A stretch of 64,000 bases of DNA, from contig NZ_SUMG01000007.1 of NCBI RefSeq assembly GCF_009910325.1, positions 62,001-126,000 of the forward strand, read 5' to 3'. The notes under the pieces are model-generated. The model did no database searches. It saw only the letters and a program-made list of their open reading frames with translations, and was not told the DNA's origin. Shown here piece after piece: positions 19,332-31,126 of this stretch. The stretch is from Isachenkonia alkalipeptolytica (GTDB lineage Bacteria > Bacillota > Clostridia > Peptostreptococcales > T1SED10-28). The position numbers were made by a program, and so were the translations under genes. Each line of letters opens with the position of its first letter. Positions within the stretch are counted from its first letter, which is position 1.

Positions 19332-20195
19332 TTAATTTTGAGCTTCGGCGCCCCCTACGATCTCGGAGATCTCCTGGGTGATGCTCGCCTGTCTTGCCCG
19401 GTTATATTTCAGATTTAAATCATCGATCATTTCCTCCGCATTGTCCGTGGCGCTTTCCATGGCCACCCGTCTTGCCCCCTGCTCACTGGCCGAGGCTTCG
19501 ATCAAGGCACCGTAGATCATACTCTCCACGTACTTCGGTATCAAATAGCTTAGCACCTCTTCCGGCGAGGGCTCATAGGTCATAACCTCATCCCGGTCCT
19601 CCTGGATCTCCTCGGGGATTTCCTTTTGGTCCAGGGGAAGCAGCTTAATCAGCTTCGGCTTATGGGTGATCGTAGAGACAAATTCCGTATATACCAGATT
19701 TACTTCATCGATCATTTCATTTTTATACAGTTCCATGGCAAGCTTTCCAATGCTTTTGGCATCGGAAAACATGGGTTTTTCCGAAATAGAGACGAACTCT
19801 CCATCTAGATCGTAGCCCCTCTTTCGAAAGAAGGTGACCCCTTTTTGCCCGATGGCGATTACGGATGCCTCCCGATCCTCCATATGATTCAAGGCTTTTT
19901 TGATGGCGTTGGTATTGTAACCGCCGCAAAGCCCCCGGTCTCCGGTAATGACGATGTATCCGGTCTTTTTCACTTCCCGTTGATCAATATAGGGATTTTG
20001 TAGTTCCTTGGTGTGGGGGAGAATGCCTTGGATGGCCTCTTCAATTTTTTCGAAGTAGGGTCGGTTTTCCTCCACCCGCTGTCTTGCCCGTCGAAGTTTT
20101 GCTGAAGATACCAACTCCATGGCCTTTGTAATCTGTTTGGTACTATCCACACTTTTTATTCTTCGCTTTATATCTTGCATTCCTGCTCCAGCCAA
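19332..20195 (-). CDS. atpG: ATP synthase gamma subunit
   Basis: Rotor shaft of F1, 287 residues. N-terminal helix DIKRRIKSVDSTKQITKAMELVS and C-terminal helix MESATDNAEEMIDDLNLKYNRARQASIT...E are diagnostic. The start is TTG 20195 with AGGAGG 9 nt upstream; an internal ATG five codons later lacks its own site. Confidence 0.96.
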   Translation of the reverse strand: MAGAGMQDIKRRIKSVDSTKQITKAMELVSSAKLRRARQRVEENRPYFEKIEEAIQGILPHTKELQNPYIDQREVKKTGYIVITGDRGLCGGYNTNAIKKALNHMEDREASVIAIGQKGVTFFRKRGYDLDGEFVSISEKPMFSDAKSIGKLAMELYKNEMIDEVNLVYTEFVSTITHKPKLIKLLPLDQKEIPEEIQEDRDEVMTYEPSPEEVLSYLIPKYVESMIYGALIEASASEQGARRVAMESATDNAEEMIDDLNLKYNRARQASITQEISEIVGGAEAQN

Positions 20196-20226
20196 ATCGA
20201 TTCACCTCCTATTACAAAGACCGGGT

Positions 20227-21741
<1,515 letters not shown>

Positions 21742-21756
21742 TCAATCACCCCTATC

Positions 21757-22299
21757 CTATATTATTACTTCTTTTAATCGGTCCTCGATCTCTGTCAGCC
21801 GTCTTTTCAGTGTTCCGTCAATGATCTTATCGCCCATTTGGATAAACACTCCACCGATAATCGATGGATCGACTTCATTGGCTAAGGATACCGTTTTTCC
21901 TGAAGTTTTCGTCAGTTTTTCCGTTAGTTCTGTGATTTGTTCCTTGGTCATGGAAACCGCCGTGGTTGCCACCGCTTGGATGGTGTTGTTGTTACGGGCC
22001 AGAAGTTTATGATACTCCTCGCTGATTTCCTTCAAGGCGCTGCTTCGGTTTTTATCCACTAATACATAGATAAAGTTTAAGGTCTCCTGGGTAAGGTGCT
22101 TTTCAAAGATGTTTTTCATGATCTCTTTTTTCTCCACCGGCTTGATCAGGGGAGATTTCAGGGCCTTAAACAGCTCTTCATGTTCCTCTAAGGCTTGGTT
22201 AACAAAGGAGAGTTCCTCTCCGGTTTTGTCTAAGGTTTTTCCTTCTAAGGCAACTTCAAACAATGCACTGGAATAACGCTTGGCAACTAATTCTTCCAT
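21757..22299 (-). CDS. atpH: ATP synthase delta subunit
   Basis: Peripheral-stalk subunit joining b to F1 alpha, 180 residues. Starts MEELVAKRYSSALFEVA; the C-terminal signature VDPSIIGGVFIQMGDKIIDGTLKRRL is typical. Its ATG overlaps the atpF stop by 13 nt, implying coupling. Confidence 0.95.
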   Translation of the reverse strand: MEELVAKRYSSALFEVALEGKTLDKTGEELSFVNQALEEHEELFKALKSPLIKPVEKKEIMKNIFEKHLTQETLNFIYVLVDKNRSSALKEISEEYHKLLARNNNTIQAVATTAVSMTKEQITELTEKLTKTSGKTVSLANEVDPSIIGGVFIQMGDKIIDGTLKRRLTEIEDRLKEVII

Positions 22300-22790
22300 T
22301 TAACATCCCCCACCTCGTTAATAAATTCTTGAATGTGGTTTTCATGGGATTTTTCGTCCAGTTCCTTTTCCAGTACCTTAGAAGCTGCAAGCATGGCGAT
22401 GTTTGAGGTTTGATCCTTCAGTTCGTTGATCATCTTTTGTCGTTCCCGACTCATTTCCTTTTCCGCCCGATCCTTGATCTTTTCCGCTTCATCCCGGGCT
22501 TCCTTGATGATTTCCGATTTTCGGGATTCCCCGGACCGTGTGGCCTTTTGAATGATTTCGTTTCGCTCGTCCCGAATGTTTTGCATTTTGCTTTCGTATT
22601 GCTCCTTTAAGCGTCCCGCCTCTTCCCGGGTTTCTTCCGCTTCATCCAGGGCATTTTGTATCTTATTTTTCCGACCTTCCAGGTGATCCGTTACCGGCTT
22701 GAACAGGAAGTGCCGAAGAAGCAAAAATATGATTAAAAAGTTCACCAGATTAAAAAATAAACTTAAATTCAGTTCTACTAATCCCTGCAT
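22287..22790 (-). CDS. atpF: ATP synthase b subunit
   Basis: Peripheral stalk, 167 residues. A single N-terminal membrane helix (LSLFFNLVNFLIIFLLLRHFLFKPV) is followed by a long charged coiled coil (about 30-135). AGGAGG upstream of ATG. Single b gene, as in other Firmicutes. Confidence 0.95.
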   Translation of the reverse strand: MQGLVELNLSLFFNLVNFLIIFLLLRHFLFKPVTDHLEGRKNKIQNALDEAEETREEAGRLKEQYESKMQNIRDERNEIIQKATRSGESRKSEIIKEARDEAEKIKDRAEKEMSRERQKMINELKDQTSNIAMLAASKVLEKELDEKSHENHIQEFINEVGDVKWKN

Positions 22791-22849
22791 CTAAAATGCC
22801 TCCTTTCCACAAGAGTAGTTTGGGGGCGGGGCCCCCTTTTTGTCTACGA

Positions 22850-23305
<456 letters not shown>

Positions 23306-23403
23306 TTAATCGGCTTTTTCAGCCGTGAAACAGCATGTTTCTGATCCCCTGGGGCCTTTAGTTCTGTTGCCCTTGGGTCTTTGGGTCCTTGGGTCTTTGC
23401 CCC

Positions 23404-23961
<558 letters not shown>

Positions 23962-23977
23962 TCAAAAGCTGTGAACC

Positions 23978-24679
23978 CTAATCCATAGCCATTCCTATAA
24001 ATACCATCGTTAACATTACGAAAATAAAACTTTGCAGTACCCCGGCAAAAATATCAAAGTACGCATGAAGAAAAATCGGTACTCCTGCCTGGAAAATCGG
24101 AAAAGCATCTAAACCAATCATTCCACTCACTGCTGAAAGTCCTTGATAGGCCAGAGTCATAATAACCACCCCGCCGATGATGTTTCCGAATAAACGGAAG
24201 GATAAGGACACCGGGTTTGCGATTTCCCCAACAATATTCATCGGCAGCATCACGGGTATCGGTTCAGCAAAGCTTTTTAAGTACCCGCCGATCCCTTTTC
24301 GTTTCGAGCCGTAGTAATGGGTCATCACAAAGGTAAGAGCGGCCAGGGCAAAGGTCATGTTCAAATCCGCCGTCGGCGGTCGCACCCCCACCAGCCCGAC
24401 AATATTGGCCACGGTTAAAAATAGAAACAGACTGCCCATATAAGGGGCGAAGGCCATCTTATCCTTTCCCATGGTTTGGGCAACGAGATCGTTGAGAGAT
24501 TCCACAATCATTTCGATAACGTTTTGAGCACCCTTGGGTACATTGTCAAAATTGCGGACAAAGATGATGGAAAGCCCCACCAGTATCGCCCCGATGATCC
24601 ATGTAATTACAATGGTTTCCGTAAAGGGTACTCCGCCGAATATCGGTATTTCAAACAAAATTCTTGATCCAAAATCCAT
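23978..24679 (-). CDS. atpB: ATP synthase a subunit
   Basis: Stator channel subunit, 233 residues, about five to six membrane helices. The essential arginine is R162 in NPVSLSFRLFGNIIGG. C-terminal segment HAYFDIFAGVLQSFIFVMLTMVF is typical. AGGAGG precedes ATG. Confidence 0.95.
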   Translation of the reverse strand: MDFGSRILFEIPIFGGVPFTETIVITWIIGAILVGLSIIFVRNFDNVPKGAQNVIEMIVESLNDLVAQTMGKDKMAFAPYMGSLFLFLTVANIVGLVGVRPPTADLNMTFALAALTFVMTHYYGSKRKGIGGYLKSFAEPIPVMLPMNIVGEIANPVSLSFRLFGNIIGGVVIMTLAYQGLSAVSGMIGLDAFPIFQAGVPIFLHAYFDIFAGVLQSFIFVMLTMVFIGMAMD

Positions 24680-24703
24680 GGTGTTCCTCCTTTCTTGAAG
24701 TAA

Positions 24704-25117
24704 TTAATCTTTTTTTCTGATAAATACATTTCTTAAAAAAGCTTTATCTTCAAACAGCTGGGTCGCAAGGATTACCGGTTTAATCAGCAGCAATCCTATA
24801 ATCGTCCCGAATGGATGCAAATGATCCGCTGTCAGGGAAGCATAAACCACAATTCCAATAATAATGTAGCGAAGAATGTAGCGGCTGACGGTAAATATTT
24901 GGGCCCTTCGCATAGACATGGTCACCGCTTTGTCCAGGGTAAGGTACAGCAGTCGCATGTTCAGCACCGCGATGACACTGCCGAAGATCAACCCTAGTAT
25001 AAAGGGAAGCCGCTCTTCGATAAAAATACTGCCCAGGATAATGAACAGGATATTGCCGATAATCATTCCTTTGATAATTTTAATAAAGTCCTGCTTAATC
25101 TGTGCCCGGGGATCCAT
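24704..25117 (-). CDS. atpI: ATP synthase subunit I (AtpI)
   Basis: 137 residues, four hydrophobic segments with the AtpI pattern (GLIFGSVIAVLNMRLLYLTLDKAV). Family members help assemble the c ring and may carry Mg2+. The ATG overlaps the preceding stop (TGATG). Confidence 0.82.
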   Translation of the reverse strand: MDPRAQIKQDFIKIIKGMIIGNILFIILGSIFIEERLPFILGLIFGSVIAVLNMRLLYLTLDKAVTMSMRRAQIFTVSRYILRYIIIGIVVYASLTADHLHPFGTIIGLLLIKPVILATQLFEDKAFLRNVFIRKKD

Positions 25118-25350
25118 CAGTCATCACGTCCTTTTCGTTTCGGAAGATCCCTTGTGCCGATTTTGTAGAGATTTCGAAAAGCCGCCAGGGTTCCGATGAC
25201 CACCATGATAAATAAAAACAGAGGACCGGTACCCAGACGTTCATCCAGCCATCTTCCGGCAAACAGGGTCAAGGCAATGGGGACGATCATGGCTACACCC
25301 AGGTATGTAAGCAGTGCTAAATTCTCGAAAATACTTTTCTTGTTTCCCAT
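25117..25350 (-). CDS. AtpZ/AtpI-like small membrane protein
   Basis: 77 residues from ATG 25350, two membrane helices (LLTYLGVAMIVPIALTLFAGRWLDE and PLFLFIMVVIGTLAAFRNLYK). Matches the small 'F0F1-ATPase gene 1'/AtpZ family that heads many clostridial atp operons. First gene of the operon. The upstream in-frame extension lacks a ribosome site. Confidence 0.8.
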   Translation of the reverse strand: MGNKKSIFENLALLTYLGVAMIVPIALTLFAGRWLDERLGTGPLFLFIMVVIGTLAAFRNLYKIGTRDLPKRKGRDD

Positions 25351-25401
25351 GGTCCACCCCGATTCAATAAATATACAATGCATCTAAAAAACATCCTCTC
25401 T

Positions 25402-25431
25402 ATTATAACACAGAAACCCGGGTTTGTTTAA
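25402..25431 (-). promoter_or_regulatory. Promoter of the atp operon with palindromic spacer
   Basis: Minus-strand TTAAAC (25426-25431), 18-nt spacer, TATAAT (25402-25407). The spacer contains the perfect palindrome AAACCCGGGTTT (25414-25425), a possible operator. Confidence 0.55.
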
Positions 25432-25656
25432 GGGATGTACGTTAAATAAATATCGAATTTATAATATTTAATTAATTTTTTTATTTAAACATTTTTTTAT
25501 GTTCATTTTTACCGCGTTGTGTTCAACCTATTGACAGATGCTGGGTTGAAAAGTTTTTCTTTTTGGATTTGTTATTGTTAATTTATTAACCATTGTATAT
25601 TCTTTAAGTTAACATTGCAACTTTTTTTACGAATTTCAATTTTTCTGTTATCTAAA

Positions 25657-25721
25657 GATGACAGCGGGACGGAGTTTTTGTCATCTTTTGTAGATGACAG
25701 CGGGACGGAGTTTTTGTCATC
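25657..25721 (+). repeat. Two direct REP-like copies
   Basis: Intact 29-nt copies at 25657-25685 and 25693-25721, 36 nt apart, followed by a shared tail TTTTCGTGACGATACCGCCC. A third copy next to them is interrupted by a MITE. Confidence 0.9.
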
Positions 25722-25743
25722 TTTTCGTGACGATACCGCCCCG

Positions 25744-25895
25744 GATGACAGCAGGACGGCAGGCTGCGTAAAAACGCTGATGTTATAATTATCAACAGCT
25801 ATATATAGTTGAACATTAAATCATGGATTCAACATATAGTATGTAAAATTTGTAACAAAACAGTTTTTACGCAACCTGACGGAGTTTTTGTCATC
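25744..25895 (+). repeat. REP-like copy interrupted by a MITE
   Basis: Left part 25744-25759 and right part 25879-25895 reconstruct one 29-nt palindrome once the inserted 119 bp and one ACGG duplicate are removed. Confidence 0.85.
25760..25878. mobile_element. 119-bp MITE-like insertion
   Basis: Terminal inverted repeats CAGGCTGCGTAAAAAC and (inverted) CAGGTTGCGTAAAAAC, 15 of 16 bases matching. It is flanked by the 4-bp direct duplication ACGG (25756-25759 and 25879-25882). The interior has a further inverted repeat (CTATATATAGTTGAA / TTCAACATATAG) and no ORF. It must depend on a transposase elsewhere. Confidence 0.85.
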
Positions 25896-25925
25896 TTTTC
25901 ATGACGATACCGCCCCTACAGAAAT

Positions 25926-25985
25926 ACAAAAAAACCCGGGAATATCAGGACCTCCTTTCGGAAGGAACTCCCTTTATCCCGGGAC
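25926..25985 (-). terminator. Terminator after dCMP deaminase gene
   Basis: Minus-strand stem TCCCGGGAT...ATTCCCGGG with inner CCTT/AAGG hairpin, followed by seven T, about 25 nt after the stop. Confidence 0.85.
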
Positions 25986-26008
25986 TTAAGTTTTTCATAG
26001 TGGTACCG

Positions 26009-26479
26009 CTACTTCGCTGCCACACCTTTTTGCTCTAAATCTTCATAACGCTCCAAAACAATACCCGCTTCCGTGAACATATTATCCGACAAGCGATCGG
26101 GATAATCCCCTTTGAAAACCACTTTTTCAACCCCGGCATTGATAATCATTTTTGCACATACCACACAGGGTTTGTGGGTTACATATAAATGGGCCCCTTC
26201 GATTTTCACTCCATGCATTGCGGCCTGAATAATGGAATTTTGCTCCGCATGCAGTCCCCGACAGAGTTCATGACGCTCTCCCGAAGGCACATTCAAATCG
26301 TTTCTCATACAGCCGATTTCATTGCAGTGGCGAAGCCCCTTTGGGGAACCGTTATAGCCCGTGGCCAAAATCTTTTTGTTCAGGACTAAAAGTGCCCCCA
26401 CCTGTCGTCGCATACAAGTGGACCTTCTTTTGACGGTTTCTGCGATATCCATATAATATTCATTCCAAGACGGTCTCAT
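26009..26479 (-). CDS. dCMP/cytidine deaminase family protein (ComEB-like)
   Basis: Zinc deaminase of 156 residues. The zinc ligands and catalytic Glu lie in [12 protein letters not shown] and [10 protein letters not shown]. The substrate-region insert with [25 protein letters not shown] is typical of dCMP deaminases that feed dTMP synthesis. ATG with AGAGGTG upstream. It follows upp, and nucleotide salvage is the shared theme. Confidence 0.92.
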   Translation of the reverse strand: MRPSWNEYYMDIAETVKRRSTCMRRQVGALLVLNKKILATGYNGSPKGLRHCNEIGCMRNDLNVPSGERHELCRGLHAEQNSIIQAAMHGVKIEGAHLYVTHKPCVVCAKMIINAGVEKVVFKGDYPDRLSDNMFTEAGIVLERYEDLEQKGVAAK

Positions 26480-26532
26480 AATTTCACCTCTTATTTAAAT
26501 TACCATAGTTTGCAGCGGGCTCCCGGAAGAAA

Positions 26533-26660
26533 GGTGACAGAGACTCCGCTCCGCTGTCATCCGTTGCGTCTAGCTCCCAGGAGGAGGATGACAAAAACTC
26601 CGTCCCCATGTCATCTTTCTTCCGGGAGGGAGATGACAAAAACTCCGTCCCGCTGTCATC
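26533..26660 (-). repeat. Three minus-oriented REP-like copies
   Basis: Copies at 26533-26561 (diverged), 26587-26615 and 26632-26660. The last touches the TAG stop of upp (26660-26662). Between copies one and two, and two and three, a CCGGGAGG-type spacer is repeated. Confidence 0.88.
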
Positions 26661-27289
26661 TATTTGGTGCCGAAAAGTCGATCGCCGGCGTCGCCGAGGC
26701 CCGGTACAATGTAGGCGTGATCGTCTAATTTTTCGTCGATGGAAGCCACGTAAATGTCCACATCGGGATGGGTCTCTTTTAAAACTTCAATGCCTTCCGG
26801 GGAAGCAATCAGGCAGACAAATTTGATGTTCATGGCCCCTTTGTCCTTTAAAAATTTGATGGCGGCTTTGGCGGATCCACCGGTGGCAAGCATGGGATCC
26901 AAGACAATCAATTGCCGTTCGCTGACATCGGAAGGAAGCTTGCAGTAATACTCCACCGGCTCTAAGGTTTGGGGATCCCGGTAAAGACCTACATGACCTA
27001 CCTTGGCCGCAGGGATCAGTTGAAGAATGCCGTCCACCATGCCGAGGCCTGCCCGTAGAATTGGAACAATGCCCAGTTTTCTTCCGGTTAAGGTTTTGGA
27101 CATGGTTTTTCCCATAGGGGTTTCAATTTCAATGTCTCTTAGCTGTAAATCCCGGGTTACTTCATAACCCATTAACATGGACATTTCCCGTACCAGATCC
27201 CGAAAATCCTTGGATCCCGTCGTCACGTCCCTAAGAAAAGTTAATTTGTGTTGAATCAACGGATGATCTATTACCACCACTTTGCTCAT
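26660..27289 (-). CDS. upp: Uracil phosphoribosyltransferase
   Basis: Converts uracil and PRPP to UMP, 209 residues. PRPP loop [15 protein letters not shown] and C-terminal uracil site [16 protein letters not shown] are intact. GGAGGT upstream of ATG. Its stop codon abuts a REP copy. Functionally linked to the PyrR-controlled uracil permease at 52.1 kb. Confidence 0.97.
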   Translation of the reverse strand: MSKVVVIDHPLIQHKLTFLRDVTTGSKDFRDLVREMSMLMGYEVTRDLQLRDIEIETPMGKTMSKTLTGRKLGIVPILRAGLGMVDGILQLIPAAKVGHVGLYRDPQTLEPVEYYCKLPSDVSERQLIVLDPMLATGGSAKAAIKFLKDKGAMNIKFVCLIASPEGIEVLKETHPDVDIYVASIDEKLDDHAYIVPGLGDAGDRLFGTK

Positions 27290-27364
27290 AGTTATACCTC
27301 CAGAATTTGTGTTTTGGTTATTTGTTATTCCTTTTGTTACCTTTGCCTGCTTCTTTTTCTGATC

Positions 27365-27820
27365 TTAGTTTTCCTTTTCCACCTCTTTAATTTTATCCAC
27401 CCGCTTTTTATGTCGACCGCCTTCAAATTCTGTATGCAGCCAGATATCCACGATCTCCTGGGCCAGTCCTTTTCCGACGACCCGCTCGCCCATGGCCAGG
27501 ACATTGGTGTCGTTATGCTGCCGGGTGGCCTTTGCGGAAAAACAGTCATGCACCAGTCCGCAGCGGACTCCTTTTACTTTATTGGCAACGATGGATACGC
27601 CGATGCCGGTTCCGCAGATAACAATCCCTTTATCAAATTTGTGCTCTGCTACCGCCTTAGCCACAGGATAGGCAAAATCCGGATAGTCACAGGAAGATTT
27701 GTCATAGGTTCCGAAATCCTCCACTTGATAACCTTGGTGCTCTAGATGATTCTTGATAAACTCCTTTAGCTCGAATCCTCCATGATCACCGCCGATGGCA
27801 ATTTTTTCACTCTTCGTCAT
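27365..27820 (-). CDS. rpiB: Ribose-5-phosphate isomerase B
   Basis: 151 residues from ATG 27820 (GGAGGTG upstream). Starts KIAIGGDHGGFELKEFI. The active-site Cys/Thr region VICGTGIGVSIVANK and RCGLVHDCFSAKATRQHNDTNVLAMG fit RpiB of the pentose phosphate pathway. Some LacA/B-type isomerases are close, but context favours RpiB. Confidence 0.92.
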   Translation of the reverse strand: MTKSEKIAIGGDHGGFELKEFIKNHLEHQGYQVEDFGTYDKSSCDYPDFAYPVAKAVAEHKFDKGIVICGTGIGVSIVANKVKGVRCGLVHDCFSAKATRQHNDTNVLAMGERVVGKGLAQEIVDIWLHTEFEGGRHKKRVDKIKEVEKEN

Positions 27821-27871
27821 TATTACACCTCCGCTTTTCATTTAAACCCTTCTTAGTATTATACCGAAGTT

Positions 27872-28402
27872 TTAGCATTTTTCTAGAATTTTTTCCAGCA
27901 AAAGCTCAATTTCTTCATAGATCTCCTGAAAACTCAGTTCATATACTTCCACGGAGCCTCCGTAGGGATCGCTGATATCCAAGATGTCATAAGTGTCTTC
28001 CACATTTTCACCGTCTTTGTCCTCTTCCTCCCGGTTCTCGGAACTTTCCTTGCAATCCGCGGTGTACTCCTTTAATGTGAATAGTTTGTCCCGGTAGTAA
28101 CCGGCTTGCTTTCGGTCTTCGATCATTATTTTATGGCCTTCCGTCATGGTCAGGATTAAATCCGCTTCCTCTAACAACTGGTCGTCCACATAGGTGGCCC
28201 CGTTTTCATCCAGGGGGATGCCGCCGTTTTCCAAAGCAAATTGGGTCTCGATGGTGGGAGGTTCCCCTTCCTGAGCAAAGAGCCCCGCGGAGCTTACTTC
28301 AAAGTCCTGCCCACGCCCTTCTTCTTCCAGTAAATCCTTCAAAATCGCTTCCGCCATTACACTCCGGCAGGTGTTTCCCGTACATACAAACAGTATTTTC
28401 AT
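27872..28402 (-). CDS. ywlE: Low-molecular-weight phosphatase, YwlE-like (protein-arginine phosphatase)
   Basis: 176 residues. P-loop VCTGNTCRSVMAEA has the Thr that distinguishes protein-arginine phosphatases (YwlE) from tyrosine phosphatases (Ile/Leu). The general acid Asp is in ILDISDPYGGS. An acidic insert of about 20 residues (ESSENREEEDKDGENVED) before the acid loop makes it longer than YwlE (about 150). The ATG overlaps the ywlC stop (ATGA). Confidence 0.85.
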   Translation of the reverse strand: MKILFVCTGNTCRSVMAEAILKDLLEEEGRGQDFEVSSAGLFAQEGEPPTIETQFALENGGIPLDENGATYVDDQLLEEADLILTMTEGHKIMIEDRKQAGYYRDKLFTLKEYTADCKESSENREEEDKDGENVEDTYDILDISDPYGGSVEVYELSFQEIYEEIELLLEKILEKC

Positions 28403-29697
28403 GATCGATCCTCCTCATCCACATACAGTATGTTTTGTCCCGCAGCCTTGGATAAACGGTTCATAATAGCGTAACCTATCTCCCGGTCCTCTAAGGCTTC
28501 CGCTAAAATAATCCCTACATCGGTTTGATCAAAATCTCTGAGGATGGCAAAAAGGTTCGCCGCCATTTTCTCCACCCTTTTTTCACTGCCCAGGGTTCGG
28601 ATGCAGGGTCCCTCCGGGAAACCCTTTTCTCTTGAAACCGTGGTCCCGCTTTCGCTGTTCTTTTCGGTATCTACAGGCTTGGTTTTTGCAGCAGAACTTT
28701 TACCATAAACCCCTTCGTAGTATTCCAAATTTTCATCCACTGTAATAATACCCACTTTTTCTCCCGATTCCCGGTAAGACTTTTCCAGTTCCTTGACCCT
28801 GTTTAACACATTTTTCCGCTTTCCCCGAAGAATCAACACCTTGGCCTTCGGGGCATAATGGGTGTACTTCATACCCGGGGACCGGACTTTTCCCGGGAAA
28901 TCTCCCGACGCCTTTGAGGACTGTCCCCGGTCGATAACATCCAGATGCTGATCCCGGCGGATCGGGCCGATGACCTCCCGGATCATTTTCTGGGTGATGC
29001 CCCCGGGCCGAAGGAGCATCGGGGGTTCCACGGTCATATCAATGACCGTGGATTCTATGCCCACGGCGCAGCTGCCGCCGTCAATGATCCCGTGGATCTT
29101 TCCCTCCAGGTCCTCCCATACATGCTCGGCCCTGGTGGGGCTGGGCTTTCCCGAAGCATTGGCGCTGGGCGCCACTAAGGGAACGCCGCTGATTTCGATT
29201 AAGGCCTTGGCCACGGGATGGTCCGGCATGCGCAGGGCCACGGTGTCCCCCCCGGCGGTAACAATGTGGGGGATGATATCCCGTTTTTTGAAAATCATGG
29301 TCAAAGGCCCCGGCCAAAAGGCCTCCATCAGTTTGATCGCCTTTTCCGGGACCGACTGCACCAGTTCAAACACCTCTTCCATCCTTGTGATGTGAACGAT
29401 CAACGGATTATCCGAAGGTCTTCCCTTGGCGGCGAAGATCTTTTCGATTCCTGCGGGGTCCAAGGCGCTGGCCCCCAGGCCGTACACGGTTTCCGTGGGA
29501 AAGGCCACCACCCCGGATTTTTCAATCATTTGCCCGAAGGGGTACAGTGCAAACAGCAAATCCTCCTTGGAACCGTGGGGATCCACCGTGGTCATTACCG
29601 TATGGATTTTTTCGGTCTCTTTCTCTACCTCTAGGGAATTATTAAATTTTTTTTGTTGCTTCATTTTTTTTTGTTGCTTCGAATTTTTCTGATCCAT
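28399..29697 (-). CDS. ywlC: Threonylcarbamoyl-AMP synthase (Sua5/YwlC)
   Basis: First step of t6A37 tRNA modification. The YrdC domain (about 45-240) has the signature VAFPTETVYGLGASA and KGRPSDNPLIVHI; the C-terminal Sua5 domain has SPGMKYTHYAPKAKV. The domains are 432 residues in total, with a linker insert near 350. ATG 29697 lies just after GGGTGA. The N-terminal 35 residues are Lys/Gln-rich and derive from the same AT-rich DNA as the upstream 36-nt array, so a later start (MTTVDPHGS) is possible. Confidence 0.92.
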   Translation of the reverse strand: MDQKNSKQQKKMKQQKKFNNSLEVEKETEKIHTVMTTVDPHGSKEDLLFALYPFGQMIEKSGVVAFPTETVYGLGASALDPAGIEKIFAAKGRPSDNPLIVHITRMEEVFELVQSVPEKAIKLMEAFWPGPLTMIFKKRDIIPHIVTAGGDTVALRMPDHPVAKALIEISGVPLVAPSANASGKPSPTRAEHVWEDLEGKIHGIIDGGSCAVGIESTVIDMTVEPPMLLRPGGITQKMIREVIGPIRRDQHLDVIDRGQSSKASGDFPGKVRSPGMKYTHYAPKAKVLILRGKRKNVLNRVKELEKSYRESGEKVGIITVDENLEYYEGVYGKSSAAKTKPVDTEKNSESGTTVSREKGFPEGPCIRTLGSEKRVEKMAANLFAILRDFDQTDVGIILAEALEDREIGYAIMNRLSKAAGQNILYVDEEDRS

Positions 29698-29853
29698 TTT
29701 TTTCACCCGATATCCATTTTTTTCTCCGGTGCATTTTTTTCACCTGATATCCATTTTTTCTCCGGTGCATTTTTTTCACCTGATATCCATTTTTTCTCCG
29801 GTGCATTTTTTTCACCTGATATCCATTTTTTCTCCGGTGCATTTTCCTCACCG
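29691..29853. repeat. 36-nt tandem array (4 copies) over the ywlC start
   Basis: Period exactly 36 (CCGGTGCA at 29726, 29762, 29798 and 29834). On the minus strand each unit carries a ribosome-site-like AGGTGA and an ATG, and the last unit is the actual ywlC initiation region. It appears to be repeated duplication of a translation start. Confidence 0.9.
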
Positions 29854-29979
29854 GCAGGATTCCGTATTCTGCGCCGTCACCTTTTGGCTTTCCCAAGGCT
29901 TTCCGCCGCCGAGCCATGCCTTAAGTCGAAAAAATTCGCAAAAAAAGCTGAGGTTCTCTCAACTTTTTGAACTGCACGA

Positions 29980-31053
29980 TTAGTCTTGTATTTCCTTTAG
30001 TTTCTCCGCTTGCTCCGAAGTACGAAGGGCATCGATCATCTCATAAATATCCCCGTCCATAAAAGCATCCAGTTTATAAATGGTTTTGTTAATTCGATGG
30101 TCCGTAATCCGTCCCTGGGGGAAGTTATAGGTTCGGATCCGATCGCTCCGGTCTCCCGATCCTACTTGGGATTTTCGATCCGCGGCGATTTCATCCTCCT
30201 GCTTTTGCACCATATCATCCAGCACCCGGGCCTTTAGAATCTTCAGGGCCTTGTCCTTGTTCTTCAGCTGGGACTTCTCATCCTGACAGGAAGAAACCAC
30301 ACCGGTGGGAATATGGGTAATACGAACCGCGGAATCCGTGGTGTTTACACTTTGTCCACCGTGACCGGAGGCCCTAAATACATCGATCCGCAGATCATTA
30401 GGGGAAATTTCCAACTCCACGTCATCCACTTCCGGCAGTACCGCCACCGTTGCCGCCGAGGTATGAATTCGTCCGCTGGACTCCGTTTCCGGAACCCGCT
30501 GTACCCGGTGACCGCCGCTTTCATATTTCATCAGGGAATAGGCTTCGCTCCCCTTTACCATAAATACCACTTCTTTATAACCGCCGGATTCCGATTCACT
30601 TAAATTCAAAATCTCCACTTTCCAGCCTTGACGCTCGGCAAATCGGGAGTACATTCGAAATAAGTCCCCGGCAAAGATGGCGGCTTCGTCCCCGCCGGCA
30701 CCGGAACGGACTTCCACAATCACATTTTTCTCGTCGTTGGGATCCTTGGGAATCAGCATCATTTTCAGCTCTTCTTCCAAGGCTTCCTTTTGGGCTTCCA
30801 GATCTTTTATTTCTTCCTTGGCCATTTCCTTTAATTCTTCATCGGCCCCGCGATCATCAATGATCTCCTTGGCCTCCTCATAATCTTCCTTGACGGAAGT
30901 ATATTCTTTATACTTGGTAATAATCGGCTCCAGACCTGCATGTTCCTTAACCAGTTTTTGCCATCTTTTCTGATCGTTAACCACCTCGGGGTCACTGATT
31001 ATCTGGCCTAAATCCTCATATTTTTGTTTTACCGAATCTAACTTATCCAGCAT
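29980..31053 (-). CDS. prfA: Peptide chain release factor 1
   Basis: 357 residues. The GGQ motif is in [19 protein letters not shown], and the PVT-like codon-recognition segment and N-terminal coiled coil (about 50-105) are present. It terminates translation at UAA/UAG. Upstream of prmC, its methyltransferase, would be the usual order; here prmC precedes it in the transcript. Confidence 0.97.
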   Translation of the reverse strand: MLDKLDSVKQKYEDLGQIISDPEVVNDQKRWQKLVKEHAGLEPIITKYKEYTSVKEDYEEAKEIIDDRGADEELKEMAKEEIKDLEAQKEALEEELKMMLIPKDPNDEKNVIVEVRSGAGGDEAAIFAGDLFRMYSRFAERQGWKVEILNLSESESGGYKEVVFMVKGSEAYSLMKYESGGHRVQRVPETESSGRIHTSAATVAVLPEVDDVELEISPNDLRIDVFRASGHGGQSVNTTDSAVRITHIPTGVVSSCQDEKSQLKNKDKALKILKARVLDDMVQKQEDEIAADRKSQVGSGDRSDRIRTYNFPQGRITDHRINKTIYKLDAFMDGDIYEMIDALRTSEQAEKLKEIQD

Positions 31054-31126
31054 TCTGCTTACACCTCATCCTTAAATTTGGCTTTTTCCAAAAGCCCGTA
31101 TATTCACTACCTTTTATTATATCATA

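Noticed and set aside
29642-29917. ORF of repeated KKMHRRKNGYQV units upstream of ywlC
   Set aside because: It is the 36-nt array read in frame; no conserved domain and no independent start signal.
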